This document shows, piece after piece, positions 24,341-32,084 of a stretch of 64,000 bases of DNA. The notes under the pieces are model-generated. The model did no database searches. It was not told the DNA's origin and saw only the letters and a program-made list of their open reading frames with translations. The position numbers were made by a program, and so were the translations under genes. Source of the stretch: Flavobacterium luteolum. GTDB taxonomy: Bacteria > Bacteroidota > Bacteroidia > Flavobacteriales > Flavobacteriaceae. Position 1 is the first letter of the stretch. Each line of letters starts with the position of its first letter. Location: positions 3,830,501 through 3,894,500 of the forward strand of contig NZ_CP114286.1 of assembly GCF_027111275.1 (NCBI RefSeq). Direction: 5' to 3'.

Positions 24341-25915
24341 ATGAAAACAAAACTACTTTTATTTTTTATACTCTGTATTTTTATCGAAACCAGTGCTCAA
24401 CAGAAAATCTATGATTTAACTAGTAATCCAAACAGTTTTTTAAAATTTAATGGCAATTTATTTTTTGAAGCTAGTGCTGAAAATACAGGTTTTGAAATAT
24501 GGAAAAGTGATGGAACTCCTGAGAACACAGCTATTCTTCACGCTATGAATGTAAGTAAAGGTTTTAATCCAAAAAGAATATTAAATACAGGTTCAGCTAT
24601 ATTAAATGGTAAGTTGTTTTTTATTGCAAGAGACAATCTTTCAAATGGAGAAATTTGGCGAACAGATGGAATAAATGAAACTGTAAAAATTACAGATTTT
24701 CTTAAAGGTAGAGTTGAGAAGCTTACAACTGTAGGAAATTCGATTTTCTTTTTAATGAAAACCAGCGATTATGTATTGCAGATCTGGAAAACGGATGGTA
24801 CAAAAGAAGGAACAGTATTGATAAAAGATAATTTACCTATTTGGAATAAACCAACTTTTGAAGGTGAATTAAATAATATATTTATTTTTACTTTTCAGGT
24901 AGTTAATTCGAATGATTCTAGAGTGTGGAGAAGCGATGGAACTTCAGAAGGGACACATCCTATATCAGATCAAATGGATGGCAATGGTTCAGGATTAGGA
25001 GGTACTGCAGCATTTAGTCCATATATTAAAAGCGCTAATAAATTGTATTTTGTTAGCAGAAATTATTTATTTGAGACGGATGGAACTCCTGAAAATACAA
25101 TAAATAGAGGAAATGTATGGAATGGAAGTTTTAAAATAGCAAATTTTAGTGATGTTATCGAAGTTAATGGAAATCTGTATTTTATGTTTTTTTCTGCGGA
25201 TTATTTTAATGTAGAAATTTGGAAATTTAATTTAGCGAATAAAAATCTTTCTATGATATATTCGGCTCAAAATTCACAATATTTTTATCCTTCTAGTTTT
25301 GTATATAAAAACGATTCTTTAATTTTTTGTGGTCCAAATAGTGCTAATGGTACTTCATTGTTGTCTATGAAGCTTAGTAATAACGAGATATCTGAAATAA
25401 AGGAAATGCCATCAAGATCAAAGCCTTTTGTCTTTTTTGCTTATGAGTCTGCTGCTTTAATTTATAATATTAATAACAATGAATATTTTATCACATCACC
25501 TGAAGATGAAAAGCAAGAAAGAAGTGGTTATATTTTCAATTATAATTTGCAAAAAGTTGAAAATATTACTGCATTAGACAATGTTTCGGAGGCGATTAGT
25601 TATAATGATTATTTATATTATTCAAAAGACAACAAATTGTGGAAATATGCAAGTAATCTGAATGTAATATCAATAGATAAGCAACCATCATTAACTTTAT
25701 ATCCAAATCCTTCAACTGATTTTGTTCAAATTAATCTGCCTAATAGTGAAAGCATCCAAACGGTTAATATTTTTGATATAAATGGAAGATTGGTAACCGA
25801 TTTATCGACTTTTCATGATAATAGAATTGATGTATCAAGATTGACTAAGGGAATTTATAATGTTCAGATTAAGTATGGAAATTCTCTTATAAATAAGAAA
25901 ATTGTAAAGATATAA
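24341..25915 (+). CDS. ELWxxDGT-repeat protein with T9SS type A sorting domain
   Basis: A 524-residue secreted protein with signal peptide (MKTKLLLFFILCIFIETSAQ). It contains at least five copies of the ELWxxDGT-type motif: EIWKSDGTPENT, EIWRTDGINETV, QIWKTDGTKEGT, RVWRSDGTSEGT and LFETDGTPENT, spaced about 45-60 residues and probably forming beta-propeller blades. The C-terminal 75 residues are a type IX secretion sorting domain (LTLYPNPSTDFVQINL, then VNIFDINGRLV, LTKGIYNVQIKYG and a final KKIVKI), so the protein should be exported through the outer membrane and attached or released at the surface. The function of the family is unknown. It is preceded by a terminator and followed by a long inverted repeat. 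Confidence 0.92.
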   Translation: MKTKLLLFFILCIFIETSAQQKIYDLTSNPNSFLKFNGNLFFEASAENTGFEIWKSDGTPENTAILHAMNVSKGFNPKRILNTGSAILNGKLFFIARDNLSNGEIWRTDGINETVKITDFLKGRVEKLTTVGNSIFFLMKTSDYVLQIWKTDGTKEGTVLIKDNLPIWNKPTFEGELNNIFIFTFQVVNSNDSRVWRSDGTSEGTHPISDQMDGNGSGLGGTAAFSPYIKSANKLYFVSRNYLFETDGTPENTINRGNVWNGSFKIANFSDVIEVNGNLYFMFFSADYFNVEIWKFNLANKNLSMIYSAQNSQYFYPSSFVYKNDSLIFCGPNSANGTSLLSMKLSNNEISEIKEMPSRSKPFVFFAYESAALIYNINNNEYFITSPEDEKQERSGYIFNYNLQKVENITALDNVSEAISYNDYLYYSKDNKLWKYASNLNVISIDKQPSLTLYPNPSTDFVQINLPNSESIQTVNIFDINGRLVTDLSTFHDNRIDVSRLTKGIYNVQIKYGNSLINKKIVKI

Positions 25916-25956
25916 ATTGAAGATTTGTAAAGTATCCTATAACGAAATTTCATGAA

Positions 25957-26065
25957 ATTTGTCATTTCGACCGAAGGGAGAAATCACACTAGAAGCTTGA
26001 CAAAGTAAGTCGCCAATCTTTGCGGAATTACGTGTGTGATTTCTCCCTTCGGTCGAAATGACAAA
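25957..26065. repeat. Inverted-repeat element, 100-bp family, copy 1
   Basis: Arms TTGTCATTTCGACCGAAGGG and complement, extending to about 32 bp per side, around a central segment (CTAGAAGCTTGACAAAGTAA to CAATCTTTGCGGAATTACG). Copies 2 and 3 are at 36198-36301 and 51547-51646. It lies between two convergent genes. Confidence 0.9.
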
Positions 26066-26073
26066 AATTGTGT

Positions 26074-26565
26074 TTAAATAATATCATCCATTTCGCTTAT
26101 ATCGCAACGCATGGTAGTAAGTATTGGTTTAAATCCTGCCTTTTTATAAGCGTTGACAGCGGCTTCATTGTCATGATATACCTCTAATCTAACTTCGGTT
26201 ATTCCTTGAGATAAAACCCATTTTTTAAGACGGTCAATTAATAGATTATTAAGACCTTTTCCTCTAAATTCTGGATCTATAAACATAAAACCAAGATACC
26301 CGAAAAATTCATGCTTTTGAAAGGGCTTAGCTTGTCGGATTTGGCCATATCCACAACCAACGATTTGAGTGTTAAAATCTATAACCAAAAGTTCTGATTT
26401 GGGGTCAGAAATAAATTCCTCTATACTATAATAAAAAATCTCTCCTTCTTTTAATGTTACGTCGAAAGGTCTTTCTGCGTGCACTAAATGTTGCAGAAAT
26501 TCGGCAAGTTTAGGTAAATCTGTATTTATAGCTTGCCTGATCAATATGTCTTTATTTTCATTCAT
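26074..26565 (-). CDS. GNAT family N-acetyltransferase
   Basis: A 163-residue acetyl-CoA-dependent acyltransferase. The GNAT core is clear: N-terminal IRQAINTDLPKLAEFLQHL (motif C/D region), then the central strand GYLGFMFIDPEFRGKGLNNLLIDRL, in which RGKGLNN is the pyrophosphate-binding loop (R-G-x-G-x), and the C-terminal EVYHDNEAAVNAYKKAGFKP. Length is normal. The substrate cannot be told from sequence; the wide family includes amine, antibiotic and protein N-acetyltransferases. It is monocistronic, flanked by an inverted repeat and a hairpin. Confidence 0.9.
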   Translation of the reverse strand: MNENKDILIRQAINTDLPKLAEFLQHLVHAERPFDVTLKEGEIFYYSIEEFISDPKSELLVIDFNTQIVGCGYGQIRQAKPFQKHEFFGYLGFMFIDPEFRGKGLNNLLIDRLKKWVLSQGITEVRLEVYHDNEAAVNAYKKAGFKPILTTMRCDISEMDDII

Positions 26566-26646
26566 ATCTCAAATATATTGAAAATAAATTTTCCTTGCTC
26601 TGGATTTTTCCCTTAGATCAAAATGACAAGATTGTGTGTTTTAAAT

Positions 26647-26678
26647 ATAAAAACCTCCCATTTCAGAGAGGTTTTTAT
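26647..26678 (-). terminator. Terminator after the truncated TPR gene
   Basis: Stem AAAAACCTC/GAGGTTTTT (AAACCTC family). It lies 20-50 bp beyond the stop of the TPR gene. Confidence 0.7.
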
Positions 26679-26699
26679 ATATCAATTCAGGTTCTTTTA

Positions 26700-27086
26700 T
26701 TAAACTTTCTTTTTTATCGAAGTTTTTGGTTTACGTTTTAATTTTTCAATCAGAGCATCGGCTTTTTCGTTTTCAGAAATAGAGCGTAAAGATTCTGCGT
26801 AGCGGTAATAGTAAACGGGATCTAAATCTGTGGTAAGGGCAAAGAGTTCGCTGTACCATTCGGCTGCTTTTTCAAGTTCGCAATTCGAGTACGATGAATT
26901 TCCTAATTTTTGAAACAAGTCTACAGATTTGTAGCCCTTTGCAGCGACTTTTTCGTAGGTCTTTATAACGTCAACATAAGCGTATTTTTCGCCGACTTTT
27001 TCGGTTCTATAATAAGTTTCATTTTGCGCCGTGGCGCGAAATGAAAATACGATTAACAATACTAAAATTGCTAAATGTTTTTGCAT
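26700..27086 (-). CDS. TPR protein resembling the N-terminus of OmpA/PD40 fusion proteins
   Basis: A 128-residue exported protein with signal peptide (LAILVLLIVFSFRATAQ). The mature part (YAYVDVIKTYEKVAAKGYKS, LFQKLGNSSYSNCELEKAAEWYSELF, LDPVYYYRYAESLRSI) is a tetratricopeptide array closely resembling the N-terminal region of long Bacteroidetes OmpA-family proteins that continue into PD40 propeller and peptidoglycan-binding domains. Here the chain stops after about 105 mature residues with a basic tail (KRKPKTSIKKKV), and a terminator follows at once. It may be a truncated copy or a stand-alone adaptor. I could not find the missing domains downstream. Confidence 0.7.
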   Translation of the reverse strand: MQKHLAILVLLIVFSFRATAQNETYYRTEKVGEKYAYVDVIKTYEKVAAKGYKSVDLFQKLGNSSYSNCELEKAAEWYSELFALTTDLDPVYYYRYAESLRSISENEKADALIEKLKRKPKTSIKKKV

Positions 27087-27420
27087 AGGTTTAGTTTTGG
27101 TTGTGGTATTTAATCGTATTTTTTAAATTGTTTTTGAAAATATTTTCAGCTCGATAAAAGCTTGCTAAATCAATAAACGTCAATTTTGGTCTATTATTTT
27201 GCATTTAATGATGCTTTTATTATACAAAGATATGTAACTCAGTAATATAAAGTGTTTTTAAACGATGTTTTTTTGATTTGGTCGATTATATTATGTTTTT
27301 GTAAATAATTGATTTTGTTTGATTTATATGTTTTTTTGAAAGTGAAAAACGATTTTGAGGTAGGTATTTTTATTTTTTAAAAAGAATATAATTTAACTTT
27401 ATATCAGAAAGAACATTACG
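27087..27420. other. Divergent intergenic region of 334 bp
   Basis: Very A/T-rich sequence between the divergent TPR gene and a hypothetical gene. I see no repeat, hairpin or clear TANNTTTG promoter that I could support. Confidence 0.5.
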
Positions 27421-27864
27421 ATGACAATACAGGATTATCTAGATAAAATAGAAAGCTTGCAACGCGAAAAGACTAAGATTACATTTTCTGACAATAATGA
27501 TCTTGAGCTTTACGTTCAAAAAATGCAGCAAAGTGCCACATCCTTTTTTATGCTTGATGATGTATTGCAAAAAACTTCGGAAAGGATTCTTTTAAATAAC
27601 GAAGCATTAAAATTGTTTGCGAATCGCTTAGGTTTGTTATTCTTAGAAGAAAAAGAATCAGGAAATGTATGTTTTGCCAATAGCGAAGAAGTGCGTCCAG
27701 AATATCGGCAAAGTTTCAGATTGATAGATTTCTTAGATTATATTTATGCTTTTATGCATTCTATGGTATATAAAGAAACAAAAAAAATAATCATCTTATC
27801 AGAGTCAGTAATTTTTTGGAAACTGGTAAAAATTGGTTCAGATTTGAATAGAAAATGTAAATAG
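27421..27864 (+). CDS. Hypothetical protein
   Basis: A 147-residue soluble protein that I do not recognise. It begins with a charged helical region (IQDYLDKIESLQREKTKITF), followed by LELYVQKMQQSATSFFMLDDVLQK and a leucine/tyrosine-rich stretch (RLIDFLDYIYAFMHSMVYK). No signal peptide or catalytic motif is visible. The C-terminal 25 residues (KIIILSESVIFWKLVKIG) look unlike the rest, and the chain might once have ended near KETKK. It is followed 125 bp downstream by a Bro-N protein on the same strand, but the gap makes an operon uncertain. Confidence 0.55.
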   Translation: MTIQDYLDKIESLQREKTKITFSDNNDLELYVQKMQQSATSFFMLDDVLQKTSERILLNNEALKLFANRLGLLFLEEKESGNVCFANSEEVRPEYRQSFRLIDFLDYIYAFMHSMVYKETKKIIILSESVIFWKLVKIGSDLNRKCK

Positions 27865-27989
27865 GAGACAATTTATTTGAGTTGGTTTTCTGCTTAAATT
27901 TGTAATGTATTGGTGAGAACTTATTATTAACTTGTTAATTAATTGTGTGTTTTTTCTTATTTTTGTAAAAATAAAGAATGTAAAGAAAA

Positions 27990-28820
27990 ATGAAAGAAGA
28001 AGGTGCTATTCAAATATTTGAAAAGAAGAAAGTAAGGGCAATTTGGGATGAAGAGCAAGAAAAATGGTATTTTTCTATAGTTGATGTTATACAAGTATTA
28101 ACTGATAGCCCTAATGCAAGGAAGTACTGGAGTGTATTAAAACTTCGTTTAAAAAAAGAAGGAAGTGAGTTGACTACAAATTGTAGTCAACTGAAAATGC
28201 AAGCCACTGACGGTAAATATTATAAAACAGATGTTGTAGACACAGAACAAATATTTAGATTAATACAATCTATTCCATCGCCTAAAGCAGAGCCTTTTAA
28301 ATTATGGCTAGCGCAAATTGCATCTGAACGTTTAGATGAAATGCAAGATCCTGAAATTACAATTGATCGAGCTTTAGAACAATATATGCAATTGGGTTAT
28401 TCAGAAAGTTGGATTAATCAGAGATTAAAAAGTATCGAAATTCGGAATGAATTGACTAGAGAATGGAAAAGTAGAGGTATAAAGGAAGGAATGGAATTTG
28501 CTATTTTAACAGATATTATTTCAAAAGCTTGGTCAGGAAAAACAACTAAAGAATATAAAGTACTGAAAGGGCTTAAAAAGGAGAATTTGCGAGATAATAT
28601 GTCTAATACTGAATTGATTTTAAACATGCTGGCAGAAGCATCTACAAAAGATATTTCAAGTGCTACAAATCCAGAAAATTTTGATGAAAGTAAAGAAGTA
28701 GCAAAACAAGGAGGAAATGTTGCTAAAGTTGCTTTAAACGAATTGGAATCTAAAACAGGAAAAAAAGTAGTAACTTCTTTAAATTCAAAAGATTTTATAG
28801 AGAAAAGAATTGAGAAATAA
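27990..28820 (+). CDS. Bro-N domain protein (DinD/antirepressor-like)
   Basis: A 276-residue protein with an N-terminal Bro-N domain (residues 8-115). Its core KKVRAIWDEEQEKWYFSIVD is followed by SPNARKYWSVLKLRLKKEGS, with DTEQIFRLIQSIPSPKAEPFKLWLAQ at the end. The second half (about residues 125-276) matches the long helical C-terminus of 'BRO family / DNA-damage-inducible protein D'-like chromosomal proteins, including EWKSRGIKEGMEFAILTDI and SKTGKKVVTSLNSKDF. Bro-N domains are typical of phage antirepressors, but no phage genes lie nearby, so this is either a solitary chromosomal member or a remnant of an old element. It is followed by a strong terminator. Confidence 0.88.
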   Translation: MKEEGAIQIFEKKKVRAIWDEEQEKWYFSIVDVIQVLTDSPNARKYWSVLKLRLKKEGSELTTNCSQLKMQATDGKYYKTDVVDTEQIFRLIQSIPSPKAEPFKLWLAQIASERLDEMQDPEITIDRALEQYMQLGYSESWINQRLKSIEIRNELTREWKSRGIKEGMEFAILTDIISKAWSGKTTKEYKVLKGLKKENLRDNMSNTELILNMLAEASTKDISSATNPENFDESKEVAKQGGNVAKVALNELESKTGKKVVTSLNSKDFIEKRIEK

Positions 28821-28853
28821 AAAAAAGCAGCTCCTGGTACGAGCTGCTTTTTT
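28821..28853. terminator. Bidirectional terminator
   Basis: Stem AAAAGCAGCTC/GAGCTGCTTTT with A and T runs on both sides. It lies between the convergent Bro-N gene and the first secreted paralog. Confidence 0.88.
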
Positions 28854-28871
28854 AATTTTTAGGGCAAAAAA

Positions 28872-29258
28872 TTAACGACGGAAAGAAGGACTCTGGTTTA
28901 CAGATTGGTCTAACTTTACAGTCTTAATTTTTTTAGCAGCAACTTTAATTTCGTGTTTCGCCACTTTGTCGTTTGCTTTCAATTCAAGAACATAAGTTCC
29001 AGCTGGAAAACTTTCTAAACTAATAGTTTTTGAAACCTCCAATTTGTCTGCTGCAGCGTCTCCTGCATAAAGTAAATTGTGATTCTCGTCATAAATAGAG
29101 AAAGATGCATTTTCTACAATGTCTAAAGTAAAGCTAACTACTTTTCCGTTTCCTGTTTTAATGTTTAAAATATAATCACCTTTTCCATCAATGGCATAGG
29201 TAAACACAGTCGCTAAAAAAAAGGCAGCAACTAAACCAGCTTTGGTAAATTTTGTCAT
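28872..29258 (-). CDS. Small secreted beta-sandwich protein, paralog 1 (divergent)
   Basis: A 128-residue exported protein with signal peptide ending FTYA-IDG. The mature part is one immunoglobulin-like or sorting-domain-like unit: DYILNIKTGNGKVVSFTLDI, ASFSIYDENHNLLYAG, then ISLESFPAGTYVLELKANDK and HEIKV. It shares the layout of three proteins encoded at 29622-31957 but is the most divergent member, has a longer basic C-terminus (VNQSPSFRR), and lacks the palindromic site found 114 bp upstream of the others. The pattern 'IYD..G.L', 'F..GTY.LE' is that of T9SS C-terminal domains, although no sorting lysine-rich end is present. Function unknown. Confidence 0.75.
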   Translation of the reverse strand: MTKFTKAGLVAAFFLATVFTYAIDGKGDYILNIKTGNGKVVSFTLDIVENASFSIYDENHNLLYAGDAAADKLEVSKTISLESFPAGTYVLELKANDKVAKHEIKVAAKKIKTVKLDQSVNQSPSFRR

Positions 29259-29621
29259 GTTTTTTTTAAATTGTTAATTACTAAATGTGGAACGCGTAAA
29301 ACTACAAATACAAATTTAATTTTTAGCAAAATATTGGCACTTTTCGATGTATAAGTTGCTGAATTGTAATTATTTCGGTATTTTGTTTAAACTATGTACG
29401 TAATTACTGGGTTTTCGGATTTGTTTTTAGAAAACATTTTTTAACACTTAAAAATCAAAGGGTTGAATTAATAAGAATAATTTTCAGAAATTTTCTGTTT
29501 CATCATCTCTTTTGATTTTTAAACAAAAAAAACAGCTCTGTAACCGTCAAGAGCTGTTTCTTATAATCGTAATTTTTAAAATTTTCTAACCTTAATTTAT
29601 ACCTTTTTGTGGTATAAAATT
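29259..29621. other. Intergenic region of 363 bp
   Basis: It holds the presumed promoter of paralog 1 and the terminator of paralog 2 (29527-29560). The palindromic site of the other paralogs is absent here. Confidence 0.6.
29527..29560 (-). terminator. Terminator of paralog 2
   Basis: Stem AAACAGCTCT/AGAGCTGTTT with a T run on the minus strand. The same stem follows paralogs 3 and 4. Confidence 0.85.
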
Positions 29622-30023
29622 TTAGCGTGTAGCAACACTTGTATTTTTAGCAAAACCTGCTTTGTAAACATAAGAAACTGCATTTCTAGATAAAGATGCG
29701 TTATCTCCTATTGTGATTTCGTATTTTGCTTTTTTTACACTGTCTTCTACTTCTAAAAAATAAGTTCCTTCAGGAAATTCTTCTAGACTAAAAGTTCTTA
29801 AAATTCCATCTTTTCCAGATGCTGTTTCAGAATAGATTAAAGTCCCGTCTGTGTCATAAATAGCTAAATTGGCTTTCTGTACTTTGTTAAGTGCGAAAGT
29901 GATCAGTTTTCCATTAGCTTTTAATACATGAAGATTAAAATCTCCATTTCCATCAATTGCGTAAGTGCTTATTCCTGTGAAAAGCAACGCTGCTACTAAA
30001 CTCAATTTTGCAATCTTTTTCAT
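29622..30023 (-). CDS. Small secreted beta-sandwich protein, paralog 2
   Basis: A 133-residue exported protein with signal peptide (LSLVAALLFTGISTYA) and a single beta-sandwich unit: GDFNLHVLKANGKLITFALN, ANLAIYDTDGTLIYSETASG, then GILRTFSLEEFPEGTYFLEV and KKAKYEITI, with a serine/threonine-rich tail. It is nearly identical to paralog 3 (30577-30981), indicating recent duplication. It has its own terminator, and the palindrome AACCGTTATAGGTT lies 114 bp upstream of the start. The fold resembles a T9SS sorting domain standing alone, so surface exposure is possible. Role unknown; co-regulation by the nearby AraC protein is inferred. Confidence 0.8.
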   Translation of the reverse strand: MKKIAKLSLVAALLFTGISTYAIDGNGDFNLHVLKANGKLITFALNKVQKANLAIYDTDGTLIYSETASGKDGILRTFSLEEFPEGTYFLEVEDSVKKAKYEITIGDNASLSRNAVSYVYKAGFAKNTSVATR

Positions 30024-30136
30024 GGTACTTCGTTTTTAAATTATTAGTTCTAATTCTCTGATGCTAAATTACTTATGTAATACATGAAAAAGCGCAACTG
30101 TATTTTCCTATTTCTATGCTATATTCTCATTTACGA

Positions 30137-30150
30137 AACCGTTATAGGTT
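30137..30150 (-). promoter_or_regulatory. Palindromic operator candidate, site 1
   Basis: AACCGTTATAGGTT (AACC-N6-GGTT) inside a longer conserved block (ATTTACGAAACCGTTATAGG), exactly 114 bp from the ATG of paralog 2. Confidence 0.65.
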
Positions 30151-30247
30151 AAAACATGAATTATTTTTAACGTTTTTGTTAATTAGATTATTATTTTTCA
30201 ATGTTTAGCTTCATTTTAAGTTTACAATGGATTAAGGATTTATTTAC

Positions 30248-30450
30248 AAAAAAAGATGCTAAGGTACTAAGATGCTAAGGTTTTAAGTTTTTGAAAGATC
30301 TTGAGATTCTAAGCCTTTTCTTTTTTTGTTTTAGCTGTAGAGGCGCACTGCAGTGCGTCTTTTTTTTACGAACAATTTATATTTATGTGTCAAGATTTAG
30401 ATCATAAGAAAAAAAACTTAGAACCTTAGCATCTTAGTATCTCAGAACCT
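30248..30450. repeat. Inverted repeat of CTAAGGTACTAAG words, inserted between paralog units
   Basis: Left part (30253-30295: AAGATGCTAAGGTACTAAGA) and right part (30409-30450: ACTTAGAACCTTAGCATCTT) are complementary. They enclose a short hairpin (GCGCACTGCAGTGCG, 30347-30361) followed by TCTTTTTTTT. The element fills the spacer between the promoter region of paralog 2 and the terminator of paralog 3; with those regions it makes up the 553-bp gap. Confidence 0.8.
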
Positions 30451-30472
30451 TACATAAGTATAAAACAAAAAA

Positions 30473-30505
30473 AAACAGCTCAATAACCACAAAGAGCTGT
30501 TTTTA
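30473..30505 (-). terminator. Terminator of paralog 3
   Basis: Stem AAACAGCTC/GAGCTGTTT with a T run on the minus strand. Near-identical to the hairpin at 31446. Confidence 0.85.
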
Positions 30506-30576
30506 AAACTTTTGAAAGTTTTTAAACTTACTAACTATCTAACCTCACTTTTATACTTTATGAAAGCATAAACTTT

Positions 30577-30981
30577 TTAGCGTGCTGCCACGCTTGTATT
30601 TTTAGCAAAACCTGGTTTGTAAACTGAAGAAACTGCATTTTTAGATAAAATAGTAGCATCGTCAGTTATTGTGATTTCGTATTTTGCTTTTTTTGCATCG
30701 TTTTCTACTTCTAAGAAGTAAGTTCCTTCTGGAAATTCTTCTAAGCTAAATGTTCTTAGAATTCCATCTTTACCTGAAGCAGTTTCAGAATAAATAAGAG
30801 ATCCGTCTTTGTCATAAATAGCTAAGTAGGCTTTTTGTGTTTGGTTAAGACCAAATGTGATCATTTTCCCATTAGCTTTAATAACATGCAGATTAAAGTC
30901 TGCTGTTCCATCAATTGCATAAGTGCTTATTCCTGTGAAAAGCAATGCTGCTACTAAACTCAATCTAACAATCTTTTTCAT
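30577..30981 (-). CDS. Small secreted beta-sandwich protein, paralog 3
   Basis: A 134-residue exported protein almost identical to paralog 2: signal peptide (MKKIVRLSLVAALLFTGIST), IDGTADFNLHVIKANGKMIT, AYLAIYDKDGSLIYSETASG, GILRTFSLEEFPEGTYFLEV and a tail ending PGFAKNTSVAAR. The 5' and 3' flanks (palindrome at 114 bp, AAACAGCTC terminator) are also conserved with paralogs 2 and 4, so a whole promoter-gene-terminator unit was duplicated. Unknown function; secreted, probably periplasmic or surface located. Confidence 0.8.
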   Translation of the reverse strand: MKKIVRLSLVAALLFTGISTYAIDGTADFNLHVIKANGKMITFGLNQTQKAYLAIYDKDGSLIYSETASGKDGILRTFSLEEFPEGTYFLEVENDAKKAKYEITITDDATILSKNAVSSVYKPGFAKNTSVAAR

Positions 30982-31094
30982 GGTATTTAGTTTTTAAATT
31001 AATAGTTCTAATTCTCTGATGCTAAATTACTTCAGTTGTAAGTAAAAAAGCAATACTATATTCTCCAATTTCTATGCTATATTCTCATTTACGA

Positions 31095-31108
31095 AACCGT
31101 TATAGGTT
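31095..31108 (-). promoter_or_regulatory. Palindromic operator candidate, site 2
   Basis: AACCGTTATAGGTT, exactly 114 bp from the ATG of paralog 3, with the same flanking block as site 1. Confidence 0.65.
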
Positions 31109-31278
31109 AAAATTTGAATTATATTTATCGTTTTCGTTAATTAGGTTATTATTTTTCAACGTTTTTGATGATTTTTGATTTACATTGAGATAACGATTTG
31201 TTTAAAAATGTAAGAAATTGTAAAGATGTTAAGGTGCTGAGGCACTAAGCTTCTAAGTTTTTAATTTGAATGTGTATT

Positions 31279-31412
31279 TAACCGCAAAAATCACAAGGTT
31301 TTTTTCTTCGGATTGTGAATATAAACGCAAAGTTCGCAAAGCTTTGTCAAAAAAAACTTTGCGAACCTTGCGTTCCCGATAGCTATCGGGATTGCGCGCT
31401 TTGCGGTAAAAA
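31279..31412. repeat. Inverted repeat of ACCGCAAA/CGCAAAGTTCGC words with GATAGCTATC palindrome
   Basis: ACCGCAAAAATCACAAGG at the left and GATTGCGCGCTTTGCGGT at the right frame an inner stem (ACGCAAAGTTCGCAAAG pairing with CTTTGCGAACCTTGCGT). CCCGATAGCTATCGGG lies at 31375-31390. Together with a partial CTAAGCTTCTAAG-word element at 31226-31262 it fills the spacer between paralogs 3 and 4 (610-bp gap). Confidence 0.82.
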
Positions 31413-31445
31413 AAACTTTACTGTTAAGAAAGTATAAAGCAAAAA

Positions 31446-31478
31446 AAAACAGCTCAGTAACCACAAAGAGCTGTTTTT
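31446..31478 (-). terminator. Terminator of paralog 4
   Basis: Stem AAACAGCTC/GAGCTGTTT with a T run on the minus strand. It lies about 115 bp from the stop codon, an unusually long 3' untranslated stretch shared with paralog 3. Confidence 0.8.
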
Positions 31479-31591
31479 AAAACTTTTGAAAGTTTTTAAC
31501 TTACTAACTATCTAACCTCACTTTTTATACTGTATTAGAGTATAAAGTTTTAAGTGCCGTGAAGAAAATTGCACTTAACCTTAATATTTTC

Positions 31592-31957
31592 TTAGTTAAC
31601 AGAAACTGTTCCTTTTGAAGACAAAACAGAACTATTAGCGTTAACAGTGATATCGTATTTTACTTTTTTGAAGCTGTCAGCAACCTCTAAAATATATTTT
31701 CCTTGAGGGAATTCTTCTAAACTGAAAGTTCTTAAGATTCCGTCTTTACCAGAAGCATTCTCAGTATAGATTACATTACCATTTGTATCAGATATACTAA
31801 TAACTGCTTTTTGTAATTGATTAATTCCAAAAGCAATTACCTTGCCATTTCCTTTTAATACATGAAGATTTAACGCTTCATTTCCATCAATTGCATAAGT
31901 ACTCATTCCTGTTAGAAGTACTGCACATACTAAACTTAATTTCATAACCTTTTTCAT
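31592..31957 (-). CDS. Small secreted beta-sandwich protein, paralog 4
   Basis: A 121-residue exported protein with signal peptide (LSLVCAVLLTGMSTYA) and the same single domain: ALNLHVLKGNGKVIAFGINQ, AVISISDTNGNVIYTENASG, GILRTFSLEEFPQGKYILEV and KVKYDITVN. The C-terminal tail is shorter than in paralogs 2 and 3 and ends KGTVSVN. A slightly degenerate palindrome (AACCGTTATATGTT) lies 114 bp upstream. It is the paralog closest to the divergent AraC regulator gene. Function unknown. Confidence 0.8.
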   Translation of the reverse strand: MKKVMKLSLVCAVLLTGMSTYAIDGNEALNLHVLKGNGKVIAFGINQLQKAVISISDTNGNVIYTENASGKDGILRTFSLEEFPQGKYILEVADSFKKVKYDITVNANSSVLSSKGTVSVN

Positions 31958-32070
31958 ATTCTATAGTATTAAATTTTTTTCGTTCATTTTTCTAAGGCAA
32001 AGTTATGGCAGCATGTGTGGTATTTTAACATCTATATTTTCCAATTTATATGCTATATTCTCATTTACGA

Positions 32071-32084
32071 AACCGTTATATGTT
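32071..32084 (-). promoter_or_regulatory. Palindromic operator candidate, site 3
   Basis: AACCGTTATATGTT (one change from sites 1 and 2), exactly 114 bp from the ATG of paralog 4. Confidence 0.6.
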
